Origin: Eubacterium sp.
GTDB lineage: Bacteria; Bacillota; Clostridia; Lachnospirales; Lachnospiraceae
Direction: 5' to 3'
NCBI GenBank assembly: GCA_022776205.1
Contig: JALFIK010000021.1
Location: 1 to 5,446 of the forward strand
DNA length: 5,446 nt
Positions 1 through 5,446 of the stretch are shown here, in pieces; the first letter of the stretch is position 1; the number at the start of each line of letters is the position of its first letter. Under the pieces are notes generated by a model. That model was not told where the DNA came from. It did no database searches and worked only from the letters and a program-made list of their open reading frames with translations. Both the position numbers and the translations under genes were made by a program.

Positions 1-2600
1 AGAAAGAAGGGAAAAAAGTAACTGAGAATGATGTAAAAAATGAAGTAATTTACAAGCTGATCAAAGAACTGGAAAAAAACGGAGATCAGGTAAATTATGA
101 TCTTCCTCTGGCGGTAAATAGTAAGGGTGATGTGAAATTTACGGAGAAAGGGTATGCTCTCACCCGCTTTAAAAAAGATATTTACGGAATTATCCGGCTT
201 GATGCCCTGTCCGGAGATGAGAAAAAGAAAGCGGAAAAATGGATGAATTCTACTCCACAGGAAGTATATGAATACCTCCGGACTGGGGCAAATGGACCGA
301 CAGGTGTGGGAAATATGTTTGGGATTTCTGATAATTATTCTGTGGAAGATACTCTTAAGATCATGTCAATCCGCTATGATATTTACATGAACAGATATTC
401 TCAGTCTACGCCGGTGGTTGTCGCTTCCAATATCAGTGAGGAAAGTATTGCAGCGATATCGGAAAATCAGGAAGAATATCCGGGCGTTTCCATTCAGGAA
501 GATTCTCTCAGAAAATATAACGATGCGAAATATTTTTCTTCGATTATCGGATATACCGGTATAATTTCGGAAAATGAACTGAAGGAACTTAATGAGAACG
601 GAGGAAGTTACTCTGCCAATGATGTTGTCGGAAAAACCGGAATTGAAAAGACAATGGAGAGTACCCTTCAGGGGAAAAAGGGAAGAGAAAAAGTACTTGT
701 TGATAATTTGGGTAAGGTGATAAAAGTTGTAAAAACAACAAAAGCAACTGCGGGAAATGATGTTTATCTTACAATTGATTCTGATTTGCAAAAATATGCC
801 TATAATATTCTGGAAAGACATCTTGCCGGAATTATTCTTGCCCATCTTACTACGGCAGATGAGCCGGGATCCGATAAAAGAATTCCAATCAAGGATGTTT
901 ATTATGCCCTGATTGATAACAATGTTATTGATATATCTGTGCTCGGAAGAAAGAATGCTAAAAAAAATGAAAAGGATGTATATCGTATTTTCCAGAAAAA
1001 ACAAAACACGGTGATGGCATCGATCCGGAAGGATCTTCTTTATGGAAAGACAGCAAAAAAAGATCTCAGCAAGGAAAAACAGACGTATGTTGAATATATT
1101 TATAATATGCTGGAGGAAAAGGAAATTTTATCTCCGGCAGCCATTGATGAAGATGACGGAGTTTTTCTTGACTGGAAAGAGGAAAAAATCAGTTTTGGAA
1201 AATTTTTAAGATATGCATTAAATAATGAGTGGATCAATATCAGTTCCTTTAATATTAAATCCGATTATTATGATGCGGATGAAATTTATAATGAATTAAT
1301 AAATTATATTATTGATTCATTGAAATCTGAAGAAGATTTTGATAAGATTTTATATGAGTACATGATTAAAAATGGAGACCTGAGCGGGAAGAAAGTCTGT
1401 CTTTTATTATATGATCAGGGAGTTCTTGATAAAAAAAAGGATAAGGATTATAATGGTTTGTATACAGACCAGACCTCTGCTTACAGTTTCATGTATAAAA
1501 AAATAAAGAAAATTGAGATTACACCTGCCCAGCTGGCACTGGATCCCTGTTCCGGATCCGTGATCATTACTGATCCGGATACGGGAGAGGTAAGGGCGAT
1601 GGTTTCTTATCCGAGTTATGATAATAACAAGCTGGCAAATGGAATTGATCCGGACTATTATGCGTCTCTTAACAGGGACAAATCTTCCCCGATGCTCAAC
1701 CGGGCCACGCAGACAAGAACTGCACCCGGATCTACATTTAAACCGATTTCAGCTACAACGGTTTTGGAAGAAGGAATTGTAGATAGCTCTACTTATGTGA
1801 AGTGTACCGGAATTTTTGATAAGGTATCCCCTCCGGCAAAGTGCTGGATTTATCCGAATGCCCATGGACAGCTCAATGTCAGTGGAGCAATTGCTGTATC
1901 CTGTAACAACTTTTTCTATCAGATGGGTTATAATCTTGGTACAGTAAACGGAAATTACAATAGCGCAAGAGGTTTATCCAAACTAAAGAAATATGCGTCC
2001 ATGTATGGTCTGAATCGAAAATCAGGAGTGGAAATCACAGAATATGAACCGCATATTTCAGATGAAGATGCAATTCGTTCCGCAATCGGACAGGGTACAC
2101 ACAGTTATACAACGAGTCAGATTTCCCGATATGTGACTTCTCTTGTAAATCATGACAATCTTCTGAAATTGTCTCTTCTTGAGAAGACAACGGATTCCCA
2201 GGGAAATGTTTTGACAACATTCAGGAAAAAAACCGACGGTAAGCTGTCGATTAAAGATACAACATTCGATCTGATAAAGAAGGGTATGATCGGTGTGGTT
2301 AACGGGAAGGACAGTTCCATTAAATATCTGTATGAAAAACAGGGACTGAAGGTGGCTGGAAAGACCGGTACAGCCCAGGAGAATAAGAAGAGACCAAACC
2401 ACGCTTTGTTTATATCGTATGCTCCATATGACAATCCTGATATTACAATGACCGTAGTAGTGCCGAATGGGTATACTTCAGCGAATGCGGCAGAGATTGC
2501 CAGAGACAGTTATAAATACTATTTTGGAAAGACCAAAAAATCCGAGAAAAAAGAAACGACCGCACTATTGCCTACCGGTTCCGATGAAAGTCATGATTAG
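1..2600 (+). CDS. mrdA: Penicillin-binding protein 2, class B transpeptidase of the elongation machinery (5' partial)
   Basis: This is a D,D-transpeptidase that cross-links peptidoglycan stem peptides outside the membrane, normally paired with RodA. The frame is open from the left edge (first full codon at base 3), so the 865 visible residues lack the true start and membrane anchor. Numbering from that codon, a PBP dimerisation region comes first, with TPVVVASNIS and IGYTG (about residue 183) and VGKTGIEK. LTIDSDLQ follows at 256-263, then a large insert at about 283-508. The transpeptidase domain resumes with GSVIITDPDTGEV and carries all three active-site motifs: STFK at 577-580 (nucleophile Ser577), SCN at 633-635 and KTG at 787-789. 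Motif spacings of 56 and 154 residues fit PBP2-type enzymes, so it should be active. The C-terminal tail is short, charged and Lys/Glu-rich. The stop codon is 15 bases before minC. PBP2 is preferred over a division PBP (FtsI/SpoVD) because of the neighbours, the KCW...HG...SCN pattern typical of PBP2, and the absence of a PASTA-like tail. Confidence 0.93.
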   Translation, partial: KEGKKVTENDVKNEVIYKLIKELEKNGDQVNYDLPLAVNSKGDVKFTEKGYALTRFKKDIYGIIRLDALSGDEKKKAEKWMNSTPQEVYEYLRTGANGPTGVGNMFGISDNYSVEDTLKIMSIRYDIYMNRYSQSTPVVVASNISEESIAAISENQEEYPGVSIQEDSLRKYNDAKYFSSIIGYTGIISENELKELNENGGSYSANDVVGKTGIEKTMESTLQGKKGREKVLVDNLGKVIKVVKTTKATAGNDVYLTIDSDLQKYAYNILERHLAGIILAHLTTADEPGSDKRIPIKDVYYALIDNNVIDISVLGRKNAKKNEKDVYRIFQKKQNTVMASIRKDLLYGKTAKKDLSKEKQTYVEYIYNMLEEKEILSPAAIDEDDGVFLDWKEEKISFGKFLRYALNNEWINISSFNIKSDYYDADEIYNELINYIIDSLKSEEDFDKILYEYMIKNGDLSGKKVCLLLYDQGVLDKKKDKDYNGLYTDQTSAYSFMYKKIKKIEITPAQLALDPCSGSVIITDPDTGEVRAMVSYPSYDNNKLANGIDPDYYASLNRDKSSPMLNRATQTRTAPGSTFKPISATTVLEEGIVDSSTYVKCTGIFDKVSPPAKCWIYPNAHGQLNVSGAIAVSCNNFFYQMGYNLGTVNGNYNSARGLSKLKKYASMYGLNRKSGVEITEYEPHISDEDAIRSAIGQGTHSYTTSQISRYVTSLVNHDNLLKLSLLEKTTDSQGNVLTTFRKKTDGKLSIKDTTFDLIKKGMIGVVNGKDSSIKYLYEKQGLKVAGKTGTAQENKKRPNHALFISYAPYDNPDITMTVVVPNGYTSANAAEIARDSYKYYFGKTKKSEKKETTALLPTGSDESHD
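849..1526 (+). other. Large insert within PBP2, between the dimerisation region and the transpeptidase fold
   Basis: In most PBP2 proteins the segment LTIDxxLQ is followed after about 15-25 residues by the first transpeptidase strand, G(A/S)VVxxDPxTGE. Here the two landmarks are separated by about 226 extra residues (visible residues 283-508). The insert is hydrophilic, rich in Lys, Asp, Glu, Tyr and Asn, and appears mostly helical. It has no hydrophobic stretch long enough to cross the membrane and no motif I can assign to an enzyme family. Short recognisable blocks are IPIKDVYYALIDNNVIDIS near its start and GKKVCLLLYDQGVL near its end. From memory, similar blocks occur in other Lachnospiraceae and clostridial PBP2 proteins, so it is probably a lineage-specific accessory domain rather than a recent insertion. 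The reading frame is intact across it. Its function is unknown to me. Confidence 0.75.
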
Positions 2601-2605
2601 AAAGT

Positions 2606-2613
2606 GGGAGGAG
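2606..2613 (+). promoter_or_regulatory. Ribosome binding site of minC
   Basis: GGGAGGAG lies just before ATG 2616, with 4 bases between the GGGAGG core and the start codon, a rather short spacing. It decides the start. An in-frame GTG at 2604 overlaps this very sequence and has no good Shine-Dalgarno of its own, so starting at 2604 would add four residues with no family match. Confidence 0.8.
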
Positions 2614-2615
2614 AC

Positions 2616-3371
2616 ATGAAAAGTTCCGTTATCATTAAAGGGAATAAATATGGATTTCAGATTGTACTGAATCCGACGCTTCCTTTTGAAGAACTTCTTA
2701 AGGAAGTGGCGGCAAAATTTAAAGAATCCATACAGTTTTTTGATCTTGGCAGACCGATTGCTGTAAGTTTTACCGGCAGAGATCTCACTGCGGGAGAGCA
2801 GAATCTGCTGGTGGATACAATATCAGAGAACAGTGGATTAAATATCAGCTGTGTCATTGACGGTGCGAAAGTCTATGAAACGCAGTTTGCACAGGTTCTT
2901 GAGAACCTTCGTGAAGAGAAAAAGAAAGCAGAGCAGGAAGAGATGGCGCAGGAGAATTCCTTCCCGGAAAACCGTATTAAAAAAAATGGACAGTTTTACC
3001 GTGGAACCCTTCGTTCCGGACAGACGATTGAGGTGGAGGGAAGCATAGTGATTCTTGGCGATATCAATCCGGGAGCTCAGGTGATTGCCGGTGGCAATGT
3101 TGTTGTTTTAGGGTGTTTAAAAGGAACGGTTCATGCGGGATATCCGGAAGATAAAACCGCTTTTGTCGCTGCATTGATGATGGAACCAATGCAGATTCAG
3201 ATTGGTAGTTTTATTGCCAGGTCACCGGACCAGAAAGGAAAATACATAAAAAAGAGCGGCAGAAGAAGAAATCACCCGGAAATGGAAGCCAAGCTTGCTT
3301 TCGTAGAGAATGATAATATTTTCATAGAAACGATTACAAGGTCGTTGATCAGTGAAATCAGTATCAGTTAA
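2616..3371 (+). CDS. minC: Septum site-determining protein MinC
   Basis: MinC is a cytoplasmic inhibitor of FtsZ polymerisation that is brought to the membrane by MinD. The 251-residue length is within the usual range of about 210-260. Residues 1 to about 95 form the MinC N-terminal domain (SVIIKGNKYGFQIVLNP at the start), the part that acts on FtsZ. A charged Glu/Lys linker, about 96-125, joins it to the C-terminal right-handed beta-helix domain. That domain shows FYRGTLRSGQ (127-136), GGNVVVLG (159-166) followed by LKGTVHAG, then MQIQIG and IARSPD. The RSGQ motif is known in E. coli MinC as part of the MinD-binding face. After IARSPD comes a basic stretch containing KKSGRRR, then the last beta strands (AFVENDNIFIE). 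ATG 2616 is chosen because it follows the ribosome binding site and gives the standard N-terminus. It lies 15 bases after the PBP2 stop and 22 bases before minD, so translation is likely coupled within the operon. Confidence 0.95.
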   Translation: MKSSVIIKGNKYGFQIVLNPTLPFEELLKEVAAKFKESIQFFDLGRPIAVSFTGRDLTAGEQNLLVDTISENSGLNISCVIDGAKVYETQFAQVLENLREEKKKAEQEEMAQENSFPENRIKKNGQFYRGTLRSGQTIEVEGSIVILGDINPGAQVIAGGNVVVLGCLKGTVHAGYPEDKTAFVAALMMEPMQIQIGSFIARSPDQKGKYIKKSGRRRNHPEMEAKLAFVENDNIFIETITRSLISEISIS

Positions 3372-3380
3372 TAAGAAAAA

Positions 3381-3385
3381 AGGAG
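3381..3385 (+). promoter_or_regulatory. Ribosome binding site of minD
   Basis: AGGAG, preceded by an A-rich tract, sits 8 bases before ATG 3394 and 5 bases before the adjacent in-frame ATG 3391. It excludes the longer in-frame GTG start at 3352, which lies inside minC upstream of this site. Start 3394 is preferred because it puts the deviant Walker A lysines at positions 11 and 16, the same numbers as in E. coli MinD. Confidence 0.8.
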
Positions 3386-3393
3386 AATGGATG

Positions 3394-4185
3394 ATGAGTG
3401 AGGTAATTGTGATTACATCTGGAAAAGGCGGCGTGGGAAAGACGACCACGACTGCAAATATTGGAACCGGGCTGGCCAAGCTCGGAAAGAAAGTAGTACT
3501 GATTGATACAGATATCGGACTTCGTAATCTGGATGTTGTTATGGGACTGGAAAACCGTATTGTCTACAATCTTGTGGACGTAGTGGAAGGAAACTGCAGG
3601 GTGAAACAGGCAATGATCAAAGATAAAAGATACTCGAATCTTTTTCTTCTTCCTTCCGCCCAGACGAGAGATAAGACGGCCGTGAGTCCGGAACAGATGA
3701 AAAAACTCGTGGATGAACTGAGAGACGAGTTTGATTACATCCTTCTTGACTGCCCGGCGGGAATTGAACAGGGGTTCAAAAATGCAATCGCAGGAGCAGA
3801 CCGGGCCATTATTGTTACTACGCCGGAAGTATCTGCCATTCGTGACGCGGACCGTATCATTGGCCTTTTGGAGGCCCAGGAACTTAAAAGAATCGAACTT
3901 GTAGTGAACCGGATCCGCATGGATATGGTAAGGAGAGGGGACATGATGTCTGTTGATGATGTAATTGACATTCTGGCCATCGATCTCCTTGGGGTGGTTC
4001 CGGACGATGAGAGCATTGTTGTTTCCACAAATGAGGGAGAGCCGCTGGTTGGAACAGATACGCAGGCAGGAAAAGCATTCGCAAACATCTGTCAGAGAAT
4101 TCTTGGACAGGAAGTTCCGATCATGGAATTTGAGGCAGAAGGTATTTTTAAAAAAATTGTGAACCTGTTCAAGCGCGGTTACTAA
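3394..4185 (+). CDS. minD: Septum site-determining protein MinD, ParA/MinD-family ATPase
   Basis: MinD dimerises on ATP binding, attaches to the inner face of the membrane and recruits MinC; MinE triggers ATP hydrolysis and release. The protein has 263 residues, the usual family length. The deviant Walker A motif SGKGGVGKTT has Lys11 (signature lysine) and Lys16. The switch I region is DTDIGLRNLD, with Asp38 and Asp40. The Walker B-like segment YILLDCPAG has its Asp at 119. The C-terminus (about 250-261, GIFKKIVNLFKR) is an amphipathic helix with alternating basic and hydrophobic residues, the membrane-targeting sequence. All residues expected for ATPase activity, dimerisation and membrane cycling are present. 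The start could be one codon earlier, at ATG 3391. The stop codon TAA overlaps the beginning of the minE ribosome binding region, and minE starts after 14 bases. Confidence 0.97.
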   Translation: MSEVIVITSGKGGVGKTTTTANIGTGLAKLGKKVVLIDTDIGLRNLDVVMGLENRIVYNLVDVVEGNCRVKQAMIKDKRYSNLFLLPSAQTRDKTAVSPEQMKKLVDELRDEFDYILLDCPAGIEQGFKNAIAGADRAIIVTTPEVSAIRDADRIIGLLEAQELKRIELVVNRIRMDMVRRGDMMSVDDVIDILAIDLLGVVPDDESIVVSTNEGEPLVGTDTQAGKAFANICQRILGQEVPIMEFEAEGIFKKIVNLFKRGY

Positions 4186-4199
4186 GGGAGGAGAATCTT

Positions 4200-4475
4200 A
4201 TGGGATTCATGGATGCATTTTTTAGGAGAAAGACATCTGGAAATACGGCGAAAGACCGGTTGAAACTTGTGCTTGTTTCTGACAGGGCCAATTGTTCACC
4301 GGAGACAATGGAAATGATTAAAAATGACATAATTCAAGTAATTTCTAAATATATGGAAATCGATACCCAGGGCCTGGATATCCAGATTACCCAGACAGAG
4401 TCGGAAGGTGGTAACGGAAATGTACCGGCAATTTATGCCAATATACCAATTAAAGGATTGAGAGCTCCTAGGTAA
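4200..4475 (+). CDS. minE: Cell division topological specificity factor MinE
   Basis: MinE binds membrane-bound MinD, displaces MinC, stimulates ATP hydrolysis and so generates the moving Min gradient that frees midcell for division. The 91-residue length is normal for MinE (about 80-100). The N-terminus MGFMDAFFRRK resembles the amphipathic membrane-contacting segment. The MinD-binding stretch AKDRLKLVLVSDR (about 17-29) matches the conserved AKERLQ-type segment. The C-terminal topological-specificity domain follows, with MIKNDIIQVISKYMEID and a beta strand LDIQITQTES. A GGGAGGAG ribosome binding site at 4186-4193 precedes ATG 4200 by 6 bases. Its presence beside MinCD indicates a dynamic E. 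coli-like or clostridial Min system rather than the DivIVA/MinJ system of Bacillus. The downstream SEDS gene starts 19 bases after the stop. Confidence 0.96.
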   Translation: MGFMDAFFRRKTSGNTAKDRLKLVLVSDRANCSPETMEMIKNDIIQVISKYMEIDTQGLDIQITQTESEGGNGNVPAIYANIPIKGLRAPR

Positions 4476-4494
4476 TCTGTGCAGGAGGAAAACC

Positions 4495-5446
4495 ATGTTA
4501 AAACAGAAATATCAGTTTAAGAATTATAATTGGGTACTTATGTTTGCAGTTCTTATTTTAAGTGGCCTGGGGGTCATGTTTATCAATAGTGCAGACAGCA
4601 GTTATACGGGCAAGCAATTATTCGGACTTATATTCTGTGTGGGGGTTATGCTGTTTTTATCTGTGATAAATTTTAATTTTATCTGTGATTTCAGCCGTAT
4701 TCTGTATATGATCAATATTGCTCTGCTCGTATTTGTTAAAGTGGCCGGAGTGGATGTAAACGGGGCGAGAAGATGGATTGATCTTGGATTTACAAGATTA
4801 CAGCCATCGGAGCTTTCCAAGATCATAATGATTATTTTTGTAGCAACTTATATCCAGGAACACGAAGAAGATTTTATGGAATGGAAAGTCCTGGGAAAAC
4901 TAGCACTGCTATGTGCACTCCCTCTGTTCCTTGTTCTCATTGAGCCAAATTTGTCAACGACACTGGACATTGCCTTTATTCTGCTTGCAGTTATTTTTGT
5001 CGGCGGACTGAGCGGAAGGCTGATCAGGAAAGTGCTGCTGATTGTTATTCCGATTTTTATTCCGCTTAGTCTGTTGTTTATATGGTATATCCAGACACCA
5101 AATCAGATTTTGCTCAGGCCTTACCAGGTCACAAGGATTATGACATTCTTAGAACCGTCCAAATATTCGTCCACGACAGCTTATCAGCAGGATAATTCTG
5201 TGATGGCGATTGGATCCGGACAATTATACGGAAAAGGCCTGAATAATAATACGATTTCTGATGTTACAGTTGCAGATACAGGATTTGTCTCAGAACAGCA
5301 GACAGACTTTATTTTTTCTGTTGTCGGAGAAGAAACCGGTTTTATCGGAAGTGTTATTGTGATTGGATTGCTGGCGGTTATTGTGATAGAATGTTTAAAG
5401 ACGGCATATGTGGCAAAAAATATGTGTGGAAGGCTGATTGCGTTGG
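4495..5446 (+). CDS. rodA: SEDS-family peptidoglycan glycosyltransferase, RodA type (3' partial)
   Basis: This is a polytopic membrane enzyme that polymerises lipid II into glycan strands during elongation, working with PBP2. ATG 4495 follows AGGAGG (4483-4488) by 6 bases, and 317 codons are visible before the window ends. Family members have about 370-420 residues and ten membrane helices, so the last part is missing. Hydrophobic helices are seen at about 13-31, 41-60, 67-86, 109-121, 131-149, 156-173 and 177-197. Conserved family blocks are NGARRWIDLG (89-98) followed by QPSELSK, EPNLST (150-155, a variant of QPDLGT), LRPYQ with RI..FL.P, AIGSGQLYGKGL, and EQQTDFIFSVVGEETGFIG. Asp271 in the TDF segment corresponds to the catalytic Asp of the large extracellular loop, Asp297 in E. 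coli FtsW. RodA rather than FtsW is inferred from the PBP2 gene in the same operon; sequence alone does not separate them firmly. Confidence 0.9.
   Translation, partial: MLKQKYQFKNYNWVLMFAVLILSGLGVMFINSADSSYTGKQLFGLIFCVGVMLFLSVINFNFICDFSRILYMINIALLVFVKVAGVDVNGARRWIDLGFTRLQPSELSKIIMIIFVATYIQEHEEDFMEWKVLGKLALLCALPLFLVLIEPNLSTTLDIAFILLAVIFVGGLSGRLIRKVLLIVIPIFIPLSLLFIWYIQTPNQILLRPYQVTRIMTFLEPSKYSSTTAYQQDNSVMAIGSGQLYGKGLNNNTISDVTVADTGFVSEQQTDFIFSVVGEETGFIGSVIVIGLLAVIVIECLKTAYVAKNMCGRLIAL

Noticed and set aside
132..134. GTG as the start of PBP2
   Set aside because: The same frame is open for 43 more codons to the left edge, there is no ribosome binding site close before this GTG, and a class B PBP needs an N-terminal membrane anchor that would be missing. 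The gene is simply cut by the window.
366..1004. Antisense open frame of 212 codons opposite PBP2
   Set aside because: It lies wholly opposite a well-supported gene, its translation resembles no family I know, and its Phe/Ile/Arg-rich content is what the reverse complement of this AT-rich coding DNA would give. The shorter antisense frames opposite the other genes were rejected for the same reason.
1431..1438. Run of eight A residues as a programmed frameshift site in PBP2
   Set aside because: The zero frame continues through it into an intact transpeptidase domain, and I saw no adjacent stop-codon and stem-loop arrangement that would make slippage useful.
1541..1559. Two GGATCC hexamers close together, considered as a repeat or operator
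   Set aside because: They lie inside the PBP2 coding sequence and are explained by the codons for Asp-Pro and Gly-Ser. There is no further symmetry around them.
3352..3393. Longer minD starting at GTG 3352 and overlapping minC
   Set aside because: The ribosome binding site lies at 3381-3385, downstream of that GTG, and the extra residues do not match the MinD N-terminus. ATG 3394 gives the canonical MSEVIVITSGKGGVGKT start.
4476..4494. Possible terminator or promoter between minE and the SEDS gene
   Set aside because: The gap is only 19 bases and mostly consists of the ribosome binding site. No stem followed by a T tract is present, and the other gaps are similarly short.

Overview
The window is one uninterrupted stretch of plus-strand, co-directional genes for cell-wall elongation and division-site selection. 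The order is penicillin-binding protein 2 (5' end cut off), minC, minD, minE, then a RodA/FtsW-type SEDS glycan polymerase (3' end cut off). Gaps between genes are only 14 to 22 bases. Each complete gene start has a purine-rich Shine-Dalgarno sequence (AGGAG, GGGAGG or AGGAGG). I see no promoter, terminator, RNA gene, repeat array or mobile element, so this looks like the middle of one operon.

The organism is probably a low-to-moderate GC Firmicute of the class Clostridia, most likely Lachnospiraceae or a close relative. The reasons are strong Gram-positive-type ribosome binding sites, the PBP2-minCDE-rodA order, a true MinE rather than DivIVA next to MinCD, and a PBP2 carrying a large lysine- and tyrosine-rich insert of a kind I associate with clostridial PBP2. 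I cannot name the genus from sequence alone.

Layout: bases 1-2600 encode PBP2, open from the left edge, so its cytoplasmic tail and membrane anchor lie outside the window. Bases 2616-3371 encode MinC, 3394-4185 MinD, 4200-4475 MinE, and 4495-5446 the SEDS protein, whose last transmembrane segments lie beyond the right edge. By analogy with related genomes, mreB-mreC-mreD are expected just upstream, but that is inference.

How the genes work together: the SEDS protein polymerises lipid II into glycan strands and PBP2 cross-links them, so the two flanking genes are partner enzymes of the rod (elongation) machinery. MinD is a membrane-binding ATPase that recruits MinC, which blocks FtsZ assembly. 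MinE stimulates MinD ATPase and drives its redistribution, restricting division to midcell.

I found no undescribed system. The points most worth a second look are the roughly 226-residue AT-rich insert in PBP2, a Cys/Cys/His/Cys pattern near the PBP2 SxN motif that could bind zinc, and variant residues in otherwise conserved SEDS motifs.
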